Part shown: piece by piece, positions 36,657-45,696 of the stretch | How positions within the stretch are numbered: the first letter of the stretch is position 1 | Layout of the letters: the number at the start of each line of letters is the position of its first letter | From: JBGOTP01 sp963717075 | GTDB lineage: Bacteria; Acidobacteriota; Vicinamibacteria; Vicinamibacterales; CAVVIG01 | NCBI GenBank assembly: GCA_963717075.1 | Contig: CAVQVI010000011.1 | Coordinates: 62,001 to 126,000, forward strand | Direction of reading: 5' to 3' | DNA length: 64,000 bases | Made by a program: the position numbers and the translations under genes | Notes under the pieces: generated by a model | The model's database searches: none | Told to the model about the DNA's origin: nothing | The model's input: only the letters and a program-made list of their open reading frames with translations

Positions 36657-37613
36657 TCACTCCTCGTATGGATTCAAGGCCGGAGTTCCAACGCGCAGAT
36701 GGTGCTCAATCCGCTCGAGCACTGCCTCGGGGGAAACGGACGAGGGCACGCCACCCTCGAGGTGGAGTCGTGGCACGATGCTCTCCACGCCGTCGAAGAC
36801 CCATCGGCCTGGAGCCTCCTGCTCGCGATTGAGCTCCTCGACCAACCCTGAGAGGTCCACGCGAAGCGCAGGACGCCTGGAGGCCATCTGAACCCAGCCT
36901 TCGTAACGATAGTGGAGCTCGACGCGATTGCCCTGGACCATCGCCACGCGGGACCGTTCTGTCCGACTGTGGATGGCGCATTGGTGACAGCGCCCAAGAT
37001 CTCGCGGTACACGGACAATGGCCAGATCGAGCTCCGGACGCTCCTCGATCGTGATGCGGCCCTGCTCGATCAACGCTTCGTGCTCGGTGAGCGTGCGGTC
37101 TTCAGCTTCCCAGTACGATCGGAACGCGTCGGGATTCTCGAGCAACGCTGGAAGGAGAGCCAGCGTCTGCACGTAAAGCTCCGCGGTTTGATCGGGAAAC
37201 GGCAGCTCGAAGATCCGCGCGGGCAGCGGTGATGTCTCGGGACTTGAATAGGCGCCGAGCACGAACGCGATGCGAGCAGCGTCCCGGCTCCGGTACACAT
37301 CGAAGTCCCCTGCTCGCGATGCATCGATCAACAGGTCGCGATAGTGCTCGCCACCCGCTGGATCGAGGAGCGCGAAGATGCCCAGTAGCCCGTCCTCGTC
37401 GAAGTGATTGTTCGACACGACGTCCGCCTGAACGCGAAACCGTGGCGTGTCGAGGTATCTGAACACAATCTCCGTGGACGTATCTGCGCTCAGCTCCGGT
37501 GGCGTGCCGCTCCTGGCCCAATGCGACAGCGCCAGCACGGTTGACGCGTTTCGTGGTCCGTCCACGATGATGTTGGGTGTCGACGCCGTGCGCGGATACG
37601 ATTCGAAACGCAT
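36657..37613 (-). CDS. uncharacterised protein, resembles DUF6687
   Basis: 318 residues, no signal peptide or membrane helix. Begins NIIVDGPRNASTVLALSHWARSGTPPEL and contains VSNNHFDEDGLLGIFALLDP and a C-terminal RVDLSGLVEELNREQ. From memory this matches a conserved protein family listed as DUF6687; that label is recalled rather than verified. The HFDEDGL motif could be a metal or catalytic site. It follows the YaeQ gene by a few bases on the same strand, so one operon with HAD and YaeQ. Confidence 0.78.
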   Translation of the reverse strand: MRFESYPRTASTPNIIVDGPRNASTVLALSHWARSGTPPELSADTSTEIVFRYLDTPRFRVQADVVSNNHFDEDGLLGIFALLDPAGGEHYRDLLIDASRAGDFDVYRSRDAARIAFVLGAYSSPETSPLPARIFELPFPDQTAELYVQTLALLPALLENPDAFRSYWEAEDRTLTEHEALIEQGRITIEERPELDLAIVRVPRDLGRCHQCAIHSRTERSRVAMVQGNRVELHYRYEGWVQMASRRPALRVDLSGLVEELNREQEAPGRWVFDGVESIVPRLHLEGGVPSSVSPEAVLERIEHHLRVGTPALNPYEE

Positions 37614-37616
37614 GGC

Positions 37617-38156
37617 TCACTCGATGGCATGCCGCACGACGCTGCCGGTCAGTGTCTCCGAGCCAATCGAGAGATACAGCTCACGGTCAGTGACTGAGAG
37701 GCTGAACGCCATCCGGCGCTCCAGCCGGGCCGAAAGGGCGGCGATCAGGCCGCGATCGATGGCCCACAATTCCACCGCCTCGACCTTGCGAATACGCTCC
37801 CCCGAAAGACGATGCACGAGCTGCGTTGGATCCTTGTGGGTGTAGATCACCACGCGAGGCGACGCCTTCGAGGCCCGGTGCAGCCGCGCGGCGTCGGGAT
37901 TCCCGATCTCAATCCAGCATCGAAATGCGCCCGTCAGATCGCGCACGGAGATCGCCGGAGCATCCGGATCCGACAGGCCTCGCGAAAATTCAATCCCGGG
38001 GGCGCACTCCAGCGCGTACGCGAGCAACCGCGCCACCAGGTATTCCTCAGACTCCGAAGGATGACGGGCCACCCGGAGCGCCAGCGACTCGTACACGCCG
38101 CGATCCGAGTCCGCGAGGTCGATCTCGAAGGTGTAGATGGTCGCGGTCAGCGCCAA
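37617..38156 (-). CDS. YaeQ family protein
   Basis: 179 residues beginning MALTATIYTFEIDLADSDRGVYESLALRVARHPSESEEYL, the well-conserved YaeQ N-terminus, with LLAYALECAPGIEFSRGLSDPDAPAI and IWIEIGNPDAARLHRASKAS-type core. YaeQ resembles restriction-endonuclease-fold proteins; its role is unclear, though in enterobacteria it was once linked to suppression of RfaH loss. The ATG overlaps the HAD gene stop by 10 bp. Confidence 0.93.
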   Translation of the reverse strand: MALTATIYTFEIDLADSDRGVYESLALRVARHPSESEEYLVARLLAYALECAPGIEFSRGLSDPDAPAISVRDLTGAFRCWIEIGNPDAARLHRASKASPRVVIYTHKDPTQLVHRLSGERIRKVEAVELWAIDRGLIAALSARLERRMAFSLSVTDRELYLSIGSETLTGSVVRHAIE

Positions 38157-38878
38157 TGGCTACGCTCGAGCTCGTCACGCAGTTCCGCGACGGATCGCAC
38201 GATGCGATCGGGACGGACATCGCTGTCCTCCGGAACGCCCCGGCCGCGGCCGTCCACCCAGACGGCGAACAGGCCCATCCGCTGCGCCTGCCGCACGTCC
38301 CACTCCAGGTTATCGCCAACCATCCACGCGTCCGAGGGATCGACAGCGAGCTCGTCCAACGCGCGCGCGAATACACGAGGATCCGGCTTGCCAAATCCCA
38401 ATTCACCTTCGATGAGCACGAGGTGGAAGAGATCCGTGAGCGCGAATCTCGTCAGCTTCCTGCGCTGAGTTGGCCCGCTGCCGTTCGTCAGCAGGGCCAG
38501 CCGACGGCCGGCCTGTCGGAGCCAACGGACGGTGTCGATCGCACCTGGCAGCGGTTCCATCCGTGCCTCGCGCTCGTCTGTGTAGGCGTCCCCAATCTCG
38601 TGCGCAAGGGGTACATCGTCCACGTCAAGATCTACCAGCGCCAGCCTGACGATTTCGCGGCGAGCCGCGCGCAAGTCCAGGCGACCGACCTGATGACGGT
38701 CGAGATCGGACCAGTACCAGTCCCGCACCCGTGTAATGGTCGCCACAAGCCTCGCGGCATCGAGCCCCTCACAATTGTCCTGGCAACGCGCGCAGGCCAG
38801 CTCCCAGCAATCCTCGATGTTCAGGCTGTCGTTGAGAATCGTGTCGTCGAGGTCGAAAAAAACGGCCTTGGGCACCAC
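38147..38878 (-). CDS. HAD-family hydrolase
   Basis: 243 residues. HAD motif I FFDLDDTIL near the N-terminus, motif II LLTNGSG, motif III K in GFGKPDPRVF, and motif IV MVGDNLEWDV. Haloacid-dehalogenase-like phosphatase of the YjjG/pyrimidine nucleotidase type with an alpha-helical cap (C1). Substrate unknown. Starts with two GTG codons; the first (38878) is taken. Part of the HAD-YaeQ-DUF6687 operon. Confidence 0.93.
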   Translation of the reverse strand: MVPKAVFFDLDDTILNDSLNIEDCWELACARCQDNCEGLDAARLVATITRVRDWYWSDLDRHQVGRLDLRAARREIVRLALVDLDVDDVPLAHEIGDAYTDEREARMEPLPGAIDTVRWLRQAGRRLALLTNGSGPTQRRKLTRFALTDLFHLVLIEGELGFGKPDPRVFARALDELAVDPSDAWMVGDNLEWDVRQAQRMGLFAVWVDGRGRGVPEDSDVRPDRIVRSVAELRDELERSHWR

Positions 38879-38890
38879 GGCTAGGCTGGG

Positions 38891-39310
38891 CTAGGCTGTG
38901 TGCTCCACCGTGCGGAACAGATAGAGCGTCAGCCCATTCGGTTCTGTCACGCAGAAACTCCGATGACCCCATGACTGGTTCGTTACTGTCTGCGTGACCG
39001 GCAACCCACGCGCGACAGCCAGACGATAGCAGGCGTCCACATCGTGGACTTCGATGACCATAAAGGCACCTTGCGGTGGCCGCGCGTCCCAGAGATGGCT
39101 GGAGCCTGGCTTCTCGGGGCGTGCGAGCACCTCTATCATGCCGCCCGCCGCGCTCACGATGGTGCCGCGGTCGTCAGAGCCACGGTCCCATGATTCCACG
39201 ATGGGCCACTCGAGACCGTGTCGATAAAATGCCACGGTGGCTTCGTACTTCGGCGTGAAGTACGCGAACCTGAACTGGCCTACGCCCATAAAAGAGAATC
39301 GTGCATCCAC
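38891..39310 (-). CDS. VOC-family (glyoxalase-like) protein
   Basis: 139 residues with one vicinal-oxygen-chelate fold: FRFAYFTPKYEATVAFYRHGLEWPIVESWDRG and the second half FMVIEVHDVDACYRLAVARGLPV...HRSFCVTEPNGLTLYLF. The Glu in EPNG is the expected metal-side residue. The GTG at 39310 is used; an ATG seven codons on is an alternative. It follows the acyltransferase gene by 3 bp, so co-transcribed. Confidence 0.9.
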   Translation of the reverse strand: MDARFSFMGVGQFRFAYFTPKYEATVAFYRHGLEWPIVESWDRGSDDRGTIVSAAGGMIEVLARPEKPGSSHLWDARPPQGAFMVIEVHDVDACYRLAVARGLPVTQTVTNQSWGHRSFCVTEPNGLTLYLFRTVEHTA

Positions 39311-39313
39311 GCC

Positions 39314-40273
39314 CTACGATTCAAACAGGATTCGCAGGAGCCGCCTCGCATCCGGCAGATCGGCTGCCTGGTCGCTGTACGCGCCTCGGTACTCTGGGGG
39401 CAGGACGGCCGCTATCGCAAGGCCGACAACATCCATGATGAGGCGGCGGTCGCCTTCCGCCCGATCGCGCAGCGCTCCCGCCCGGATCGGGACGCCGGCT
39501 CGCGCAACCGCCCGCACCGGATGAATGGCGTCTTCCCCGATGGGAAACAGCGTTTCCGAACCGGTAATGCCTACCGGCAGTATCCAGGTGTCTGGACCAT
39601 CGAAGTATCGCGTCACGCCGGTCAGCAACTGCTGCAGTTCGCTCGTACGGCTGCGCGTCCCCTCGGCAAACACCAGCAACGCTTCTCCGAGCCGCAGCCG
39701 TTCGTGCGCGATGTCGATCGACCGACGCGCGGCCCGCGCGACCTCGCGGGCGTTCATGACCGCGTCCTCGCTCGACAAGGCGCTGCTCTGCGGCGTCTTG
39801 ATGGTGCCGAAGCACAGGCTGGAGAAGCGCCGCTCGAGGCTCGAATAGACCTTCGGCCCTGCGATCACGGTCAGCCGATCCGCGAGCTCGCCGCAACCGG
39901 AGCGGCGGAGCAGCACCTCGAGAAGATTGGCGTCGGAATACGACAGGTGGTTCGCAACGATCACGACCGGCGCGCCGGCAATGGTGCCCAGGTGCTCGGT
40001 CCCGTAGAGAACGGACCCCCGCTCGAGCACTCGCTCGGCCAGGAAATAGTGGATGCGCCTCGCCAGTGGATCGCGGCGGTAGTAACTCCAATCGGCGCCC
40101 GCATGTGCGAGCCGCTTGTCGAGGCGCAGTAGCGCTCGCGGCCCTGCGGCGTCGATCTCGCGCACCAGCGAATCGCGAATGCCGTGCAGCGCGCGTTCAT
40201 TCCGGCCGGCGGCAAGAAACTGCGTGATGGCCGTCACCAGCGCATCGCGGCCGGCCTGAGACTGTTCGTTCAT
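39314..40273 (-). CDS. 1-acyl-sn-glycerol-3-phosphate acyltransferase-like protein
   Basis: 319 residues. PlsC-type motifs are visible: NHLSYSD (HX4D catalytic pair), LCFGTIKTPQSS, FAEGTRSR (phosphate-binding EGTR) and ILPVGITGSE. It transfers an acyl chain to a glycerophosphate or similar acceptor in membrane lipid synthesis. The ATG at 40273 is chosen over an upstream Met at 40294 for its GGACGG ribosome-like site. It starts the unit acyltransferase-VOC-HAD-YaeQ-DUF6687. Confidence 0.92.
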   Translation of the reverse strand: MNEQSQAGRDALVTAITQFLAAGRNERALHGIRDSLVREIDAAGPRALLRLDKRLAHAGADWSYYRRDPLARRIHYFLAERVLERGSVLYGTEHLGTIAGAPVVIVANHLSYSDANLLEVLLRRSGCGELADRLTVIAGPKVYSSLERRFSSLCFGTIKTPQSSALSSEDAVMNAREVARAARRSIDIAHERLRLGEALLVFAEGTRSRTSELQQLLTGVTRYFDGPDTWILPVGITGSETLFPIGEDAIHPVRAVARAGVPIRAGALRDRAEGDRRLIMDVVGLAIAAVLPPEYRGAYSDQAADLPDARRLLRILFES

Positions 40274-40360
40274 GCGGTCCGTCCCACCCCTCATTGTTGC
40301 CTCGGTCGACCAGCCTGAGCAACGGTTCGACTGGCGCGCGCCGGAAACGGGAGGCTCCCG

Positions 40361-41578
40361 CTATGGAGGTGTCCGCGGAGCCATATCGCGCCGGACCGCC
40401 AGCAGCATCCCGAACAGCAGAAGAGCCGCCAGCGTCGAGGCCGAAGCACCTCGCGCGTAGTCGAAGCCAGCCCGCCCCACCGTGATCCTCGAGAAACCGG
40501 AAGTCAGGACCAGCGCGACCCAGAACAACGCGAAGGCCCGCCACTCGTTGCGATAGAGGCGTGAATTGTGAACCGCAAAGAATGCCGGAAAGAGCAGCAC
40601 CCAGTAATGATCCCACGCGATCGGTGACACGATAACCGCCACGAGCGTCACGAGCGCCATCTCGACCACCGCGATTCTCCGGTCGGCCCCGCGGTTCGTC
40701 GGTGCCGTCGCGAGAAACACCACCAGGAGCGCGACGACGGCCACAACATAGACGGCCGAAGACAGTGTCGGCTCGGCGTCGCCGAACAGCCGCTGGATCA
40801 TCGCGATCAGGGACTGGTTGTTGCCGCGCGTCGGCCAGCCCCCGCCCGTGCTGAACGCGACCCATTGGCGTGCCTGGACGACAAATCCTGTCGACCCGTA
40901 GAAGAAGGCGGGGGCGGCCGACAGCGCTGCGGCGGTCACGACCGCGGCGGTGAGCGCGCGCCAGGCTCGCCAGTAGGCAAGATAGAGAATCAGGAGCCCG
41001 GGGAACGCCTTGAGCGCGGTCGCCGTCCCGATCGCGACGCCGGCCGCGGCATCGCGCTCCGTTCTGAAGCAATACGCCGCCACACCCAGGCACGCCAACA
41101 ACAGCGGGTTCATGTTCTGGTGTTCAAAGTTCGTCTGCACCGGGAGAAGAACGGCGAACAGCGGAACCAGCACTGCGCTGGAACAGACTTCAGACCAGCG
41201 ATGCCCAGAAGGCGCGCGTTCGGCGAGCGCGACGGACCAGAGCGCGACGCCCACCAGCAGGGCGGCCACGCCGAGCGCATACCAGGTCACGCGCGACAGC
41301 GGCATGCTGAGATCCGCCACGAGCGCGAAGGGCGCAAAGAAGACCGCCTGAAACGGCGGCCCGACCACCCCAAAGCCCGCACCGCTCTCGGCGTACAGCG
41401 GCATCCGGGCGAGGAGACGGCGGCCCGATTCGACGAAGACCTCGAAGTCGCCCCCCTTGTGCAGCGCGTTGACGAAGTTTGCGGCACAAAACACGGCGCC
41501 CGCGACCGCGAGGGCCGCGATCTTCCACGCGCCGCCACGCCGCGTTACCGCTTGAACCGTCGCCAATGTTGAATGCAC
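40361..41578 (-). CDS. GT87-family membrane mannosyltransferase-like protein (DUF2029)
   Basis: 405 residues with about nine membrane helices. The first loop GGDFEVFVESGRRLLARMPLYAE carries the catalytic-type Asp seen in GT87/DUF2029 (polyprenol-phosphate mannosyltransferases of the PimE type), and later NFEHQNMNPLLLACLGVAAY and TRGNNQSLIAMIQRLFG are family hallmarks. Probably extends a lipid-linked or envelope glycan. GTG start at 41578, just after the truncated phosphatase fragment. Confidence 0.9.
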   Translation of the reverse strand: MHSTLATVQAVTRRGGAWKIAALAVAGAVFCAANFVNALHKGGDFEVFVESGRRLLARMPLYAESGAGFGVVGPPFQAVFFAPFALVADLSMPLSRVTWYALGVAALLVGVALWSVALAERAPSGHRWSEVCSSAVLVPLFAVLLPVQTNFEHQNMNPLLLACLGVAAYCFRTERDAAAGVAIGTATALKAFPGLLILYLAYWRAWRALTAAVVTAAALSAAPAFFYGSTGFVVQARQWVAFSTGGGWPTRGNNQSLIAMIQRLFGDAEPTLSSAVYVVAVVALLVVFLATAPTNRGADRRIAVVEMALVTLVAVIVSPIAWDHYWVLLFPAFFAVHNSRLYRNEWRAFALFWVALVLTSGFSRITVGRAGFDYARGASASTLAALLLFGMLLAVRRDMAPRTPP

Positions 41579-41635
41579 CAGTTCCCGAACGAGCGCTTCC
41601 CTCGAACGCGGTGCATCGCCCCGTTGGGAAACGCC

Positions 41636-41854
41636 CTACACGTGCCTGCGTACATGGAATGTGCGCCGGTAGACCTGCCCCCAACGGACAAGCGTTCCGG
41701 CGGTCGTCGCGTACCCACCCAGGTCACGAAAGTTGGGCGCGCCCTCAAGAGGCAGACGCCGAACGGTATCGGGGCGCTGCGCCACAGCCGTGGCAGCAAG
41801 CAGGACCGTGGCGAACCCGCTGAGTAGTAGCAGACGCCCTAAATGGCTTGTCAT
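41636..41854 (-). pseudogene. truncated tyrosine-phosphatase-like secreted protein (5' fragment)
   Basis: Reads as a signal peptide (LGRLLLLSGFATVLLAATAVAQ) followed by LPLEGAPNFRDLGGYATTAGTLVRWGQVYR, the conserved N-terminal region of tyrosine-phosphatase family 3 proteins, and then breaks into TFHVRRHV and a stop. The catalytic HCxxGKDR region, normally about 120 residues further on, is absent, and the next gene begins 57 bp later. A 3' deletion has removed most of the gene. Confidence 0.8.
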
Positions 41855-41903
41855 GTGATGGCAATGGCCATGGCTGGTTCGTGACAGGATTCAGGAACTC
41901 AAT

Positions 41904-42471
41904 CTAGAGCACGAAGTGATCGTCGTAGTCGGCCATGGCCGCGCGCACCACTTTGAGGGCGTGACTCCGTCCATACACGGCGGCGATGCGGGCCTGCGGG
42001 CGCTGCCCAGGCACGAGCTTGTAGGTCAGGAAATAGTGCTGAAGTCGCTCCACCAGCACGGAAGGACTCGCTACGTTGCGATTCGCCCCACACGTAATCG
42101 TTTTCCAGCACGCTGATGATCTTGTCGTCAGCTTCTCCACCATCGATCATCTGAAGCCCCCCAAGACACGGCGGACGATGATCTCGTTCCGCGCGATGGT
42201 CCGTTCGCTGAACACACAGATATCCAGGATCGCCATCGCCTCGTTTGGCCGCCGGTGAAAGCCTGGCACGCGTTCGTCACAGTACGTTCGGCAAACCGTA
42301 CAACGTTGGATGCTGCGCTGAGGAGCGCTGTGGGCGGTCGACCCGAAGATATCCTGACACTTTGTCAACTTCATACTTCATGAGGTCGAACGGCGTGATC
42401 TCGATGTACGCGTTGAGAACCTCCGGCGGATCCGGACCGACCTCCAAACCATGCCAAGGATGAGGTCGGAA
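41904..42471 (-). pseudogene. ppa: inorganic pyrophosphatase pseudogene
   Basis: Translation of the minus strand in successive frames reconstructs a whole soluble pyrophosphatase: HPWHGLEVGPDPPEVLNAYIE and KYEVDKVSGYLRVDRP (frame 1), then RTYCDERVPG and LDICVFSERTIARNEIIVR (frame 2), MIDGGEADDKIISVLENDYVWG (frame 3), and ERLQHYFLTYKLVPGQ with VVRAAMADYDDHF at the end. At least three frameshifts are needed (about 42300, 42160 beside a run of six G, and 42082), and the loop with the GDGDP metal motif is missing. No intact start is left. This is genuine decay of a normally essential enzyme type, so another copy must exist elsewhere. Confidence 0.88.
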
Positions 42472-42475
42472 AGCG

Positions 42476-42952
42476 CTAACCCGCGGGCAAGCCCGCGGAG
42501 TCGATGCCCAGCAACTGCAGCGTCTTGCCGTCACGTCTGCCCCGATAGTACTTGCCGAGCAGGCGATCGAAAACAGAACCCGGGGACGATACGCAAGCGA
42601 ACAGAGTCGCGCAGGACTTCAGCTTCAGGTCATCGGGTGATCCGAATATCTCCGTCGCAGTTCGGCCTTCGACGGAGGCGACCGCCTCGGCACACGCCAG
42701 GAGCCTTGGCCCAAGAATCGGATGCTGAAGATATGCTCTTGCCTCGTCGAGACTCTTGATCGAGTAGCGCTTCGAAGCGGAGCTGGCTCCCAGCCCGTCG
42801 ATTTGTGGAAAGATGTACCACATCCAATGCGATCGCTTCTGACCGCTTCTGATTTCCGTGACTGCTCGCTCGTAATCCTCCTCTTGAGCTCGAAGGAAGC
42901 GGCTCAGGTCGTACGGATCGCCCGCTTCGCAAGAGTTGTTTGAGTTGACCAT
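42476..42952 (-). CDS. DUF1810 family protein
   Basis: 158 residues: YDLSRFLRAQEEDYERAVTEIRSGQKRSHWMWYIFPQIDGLG followed by YSIKSLDEARAYLQHPILGPRL and DDLKLKSCATLFA, the standard DUF1810 sequence. Function unknown; related folds include protein-ADP-ribose domains. The ATG at 42952 follows GAGGGCGAG and lies about 14 bp beyond the inverted repeat with GTTAGGC at 42966-42972, an arrangement seen in integron cassettes. Confidence 0.92.
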   Translation of the reverse strand: MVNSNNSCEAGDPYDLSRFLRAQEEDYERAVTEIRSGQKRSHWMWYIFPQIDGLGASSASKRYSIKSLDEARAYLQHPILGPRLLACAEAVASVEGRTATEIFGSPDDLKLKSCATLFACVSSPGSVFDRLLGKYYRGRRDGKTLQLLGIDSAGLPAG

Positions 42953-42965
42953 ACTCGCCCTCACT

Positions 42966-42984
42966 GCCTAACGTGGTGTTGGCA
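42966..42984. other. short inverted repeat resembling an integrase simple site
   Basis: GCCTAAC (42966-42972), 5-nt spacer, GTTGGCA (42978-42984): a pair of inverted 7-mers close to the RYYYAAC/GTTRRRY core sites of integron recombination elements. It sits immediately before the DUF1810 start, and a second GTTAGAA-like core overlaps the stop of the next gene (42993-42999). Too short to be called an attC by itself. Confidence 0.3.
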
Positions 42985-42992
42985 GCCCCTTT

Positions 42993-44072
42993 CTAACGAG
43001 CGGTCGCGACCCCGACCAACCCCTCTTTGAGAAACGCCACCAGCGGCGGATAGAACTTCTCCGGCGCTTCGAAATGCGGCACATGACCGAGACCAGGAAT
43101 CAGGTGCAGTCTGCCGTTCCGATTGGGGATGCTGTCCGCGACAAACTTCATCCGCTCGGGAAAGCTCGTTCCTGGAGGTACGAGGCTGTCCTCTGCGCCA
43201 CCAAACACCAGCGTCGGCGCCATGATGTGCGCCCAGTCGTCCACGACCGGATCCAGGTACGTCATCTGTCCGAGCAGGGCCTGCACCATCGCGTATCGCG
43301 GCCAGTCGCTGCTCAGCGTCCACGCGTAGCGAATACGCACGTACCTGTCGAACTCGGGCCTCCAGGCCGAGGGATTGTGAGAGAAGTACCTGAAGATGCT
43401 GGCATGAATGGTCTGGTACGTCGATCCGAGGGTCCGGCGGTACGCCTCGTCCGCACTGGTCCAGGGCCCTCGATATCGAGCGTCTACGAGGCCGATCGGG
43501 TTGTAGATCACGACCCGCTCGGTCATGTCCGGGTACTGCGTGGCAAAGCGCGCCGCCAACATGCCACCCATCGAGTGGCCGACGATGGCGGCCTTCGCGA
43601 CGTTCAGATGCTGGAGTATCCGGCGCGTGTTCAGCGCCATGTCGTGAAAGTTGTACGGAATGATCGGCTTCGACGACCGGCCGAACCCGATCTGGTCCGG
43701 CACGATGACCCGAAAACCTTCCTTGCGGAGCGCGTCGATCGGTCCGCCCCAGTAGAATCCCGCGAAGTTCATCCCGTGAAGGAGTACCACCGTTCGTCCG
43801 TTGGGCTGCCCGGCCGGCGGCACGTCCATGTACGCAATGCGAACCTCCTGGCCGTACAACGTGAGCGGCAAATAGGAGACGGGAAATGGATATGGCACGT
43901 CTTCGCAGGTGATGCTGCCTGGCTGGACGTCCGTCGGCGTTGGTGGCGCCGGCGCCTGCCCACCTCCTTGCACTTGTCCCGCCGCCAGCGCCTGTCCCCC
44001 GCCCTGAGCCGCAAGATCGGCAGCAACAAGGCCAATGGCCAGAGCCACAGCCGCAAACACGACATGCCTCAT
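42993..44072 (-). CDS. secreted alpha/beta hydrolase
   Basis: 359 residues with signal peptide (VVFAAVALAIGLVAADLAAQ), a Gly/Gln/Ala-rich linker, then an alpha/beta hydrolase core: oxyanion HGMNFAGFYW, nucleophile elbow GHSMGG (Ser about 167), acid in GGAEDSLVP and His in PGLGHVPHFE. Similar to exported epoxide/haloalkane-type hydrolases or esterases. The ATG at 44072 has AAGGAGAACG before it; a longer in-frame start would cross the promoter region. Confidence 0.92.
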   Translation of the reverse strand: MRHVVFAAVALAIGLVAADLAAQGGGQALAAGQVQGGGQAPAPPTPTDVQPGSITCEDVPYPFPVSYLPLTLYGQEVRIAYMDVPPAGQPNGRTVVLLHGMNFAGFYWGGPIDALRKEGFRVIVPDQIGFGRSSKPIIPYNFHDMALNTRRILQHLNVAKAAIVGHSMGGMLAARFATQYPDMTERVVIYNPIGLVDARYRGPWTSADEAYRRTLGSTYQTIHASIFRYFSHNPSAWRPEFDRYVRIRYAWTLSSDWPRYAMVQALLGQMTYLDPVVDDWAHIMAPTLVFGGAEDSLVPPGTSFPERMKFVADSIPNRNGRLHLIPGLGHVPHFEAPEKFYPPLVAFLKEGLVGVATAR

Positions 44073-44233
44073 GAGCGTTCTCCTTCCATGCGAAGCGATC
44101 GTATGGGCCGCCGGTGGGTTGATGTGCGCAACCATCGTCGCGCGTCGCACGTCACTCCCCCCGCTGCATGATGTAGAAGGGCCCTTCGGAGGAAAGACCT
44201 CACCATGACGCGGCGACGCTGTCCGACGGCCGA

Positions 44234-44653
44234 TCATCTTGCCTGAATCGACTTGAGGTATGCGACGAGGTTGTCGATCCGTGACTGGGCAATCGTGTCA
44301 GAAGCGTCCAGCGACTGGAAGATCGGTCCCCAGACAGGCATCTCCGACGATCCATGCGCCGGCGCGTCCGACCGGCCCTCGGTGATCAGGCGTTTTACGC
44401 GATCGGCCGGAAATTCTCCGTGGTTGTTAACGGCCAGCCTCGTGAGATTCGTGGGAGGTGTCTTGAGGGCGGAGGCGATGGGTCCCTTGCCGCGCGCGTC
44501 ACGTCCATGACACGTGGCGCAGTAATACCTGAAAATGTCTGCTCCGGACATTGACGGCAGCACGAGGGTTGGCGTGATGTTGACGGACTGAGATTCGCCG
44601 CCTCTTACCGTGGTCGCACACAACAACGCAATAGCCAACAATCGCATCGTCAT
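44234..44653 (-). CDS. secreted monoheme cytochrome c
   Basis: 139 residues: signal peptide (RLLAIALLCATTVRGGESQS), then one cytochrome c domain with CATCHG, LKTPPTNLTRL and a distal Met in SSEMPVWGP. Class I c-type cytochrome located in the periplasm, a likely electron carrier. The ATG at 44653 with GGGGAGCC upstream is used instead of earlier in-frame codons. Same strand as the alpha/beta hydrolase downstream, 160 bp apart. Confidence 0.92.
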   Translation of the reverse strand: MTMRLLAIALLCATTVRGGESQSVNITPTLVLPSMSGADIFRYYCATCHGRDARGKGPIASALKTPPTNLTRLAVNNHGEFPADRVKRLITEGRSDAPAHGSSEMPVWGPIFQSLDASDTIAQSRIDNLVAYLKSIQAR

Positions 44654-45045
44654 CGAAGGCTCCCCAAGTGATGTTACGCGGGCAGACCCTCCGAATCTAC
44701 GGGTTCCACACTGCAGGTGCGTTCGTCGAGCGGACGCACAGATCGGCACCTCGAACGGCCCTTGTATCGTGCGATAGGTCTGAACAGCTGTCGCCACATG
44801 CAGTTCGCTGGCCGCCGAACGGCTCGGCTCGTCATTGAATAGAAGCAGGTTTGAGCTGGCGTACCACGAATTCGACACGAAAGATCGGGCAAGTCACGAC
44901 GGCCCTTTGCAGGATTTCAATTGCTTCCATGCTTCAACATGGGATCGATGATACGCGATCGACGGGAAACGATTGCCGCGCGTCCAGCGATCGACGTCTC
45001 GGCAAAGCCCCGGAAGGACTTCGTCGACTCTGACCGAGCCGTGGC
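44654..45045. other. 392-bp intergenic region
   Basis: Between the cytochrome c start and the methyltransferase stop (both minus strand). The minus strand has a long open frame continuous with the cytochrome gene up to 44878, but its residues are basic and show no family resemblance, so it is not called. It must contain the cytochrome promoter. A slightly AT-rich tract lies at about 44908-44950. Confidence 0.4.
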
Positions 45046-45696
45046 TCACGCTCGCCGAAGCACGCACCACTGCCCCTCACCTGCCCGGCTCGATGTGCCC
45101 GTCCACTCGCCTGGCAGTGCCGCGACAAGGTCATCGACCGAGAGATAGATCGGCGTTTGCTCACCGCTGCTATTTACCCACACCAACGCGCCCTCTGGTG
45201 ACAGAGCGCGTTCGACTTCGGCAGGAAACAAGAAGGCGTTGATCAGCACGATTGCCGCCGCCGATGAATCGCCTAGCGGCAGCTTGGCACCGTCGGCTTG
45301 TACCCGAAAGGCGGGCCCAGTCGGCGCCAATTTCAACATGGCCAGTGAGAGGTCGATCGCCACAACCGTTGCAAAGCGTTCTGCGAGCAGATTCGAGTAG
45401 GCGCCGATGCCACTGCCAACCTCCACGGCAATACCCTGGGGCGAGTCAATCGTGCCGAGCCCGCGCTCGAGCGCGTCCCTCACGACGGCCGCGCGCTGCT
45501 GAGAGGTTCGCGTGTGCCACTCGCCCGCGAGACTATCGAAGTAGCCCTCAACTTGGTGGCGCAGTTCGCCGGTCCAACCGCCGGCATGCAGTCCGGCGGC
45601 TCGCCGTGTGGCGATGCGCATTGGATGGTCCGGACCACCAGCACCAGAGGACTGATGGCCTTCGATCGCTATAGGAGGTAACTGTTGAATCGCCAT
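45046..45696 (-). CDS. class I SAM-dependent methyltransferase
   Basis: 216 residues. SAM-binding motif I AVEVGSGIGAYSNLLAERF, acidic strand end VVAIDLSLAML, motif II-like RVQADGAKLPLGDSSAAAIVLINAFLF (methyltransferase_11 type). C-terminal part LVWVNSSGEQTPIYLSVDDLVAAL is short. Substrate unknown. ATG at 45696 after GAGGGA. Confidence 0.9.
   Translation of the reverse strand: MAIQQLPPIAIEGHQSSGAGGPDHPMRIATRRAAGLHAGGWTGELRHQVEGYFDSLAGEWHTRTSQQRAAVVRDALERGLGTIDSPQGIAVEVGSGIGAYSNLLAERFATVVAIDLSLAMLKLAPTGPAFRVQADGAKLPLGDSSAAAIVLINAFLFPAEVERALSPEGALVWVNSSGEQTPIYLSVDDLVAALPGEWTGTSSRAGEGQWCVLRRA

Noticed and set aside
44654..44878. Longer version of the cytochrome c gene starting at 44878
   Set aside because: It would place about 75 basic residues before a perfect signal peptide; the ATG at 44653 has its own ribosome site.
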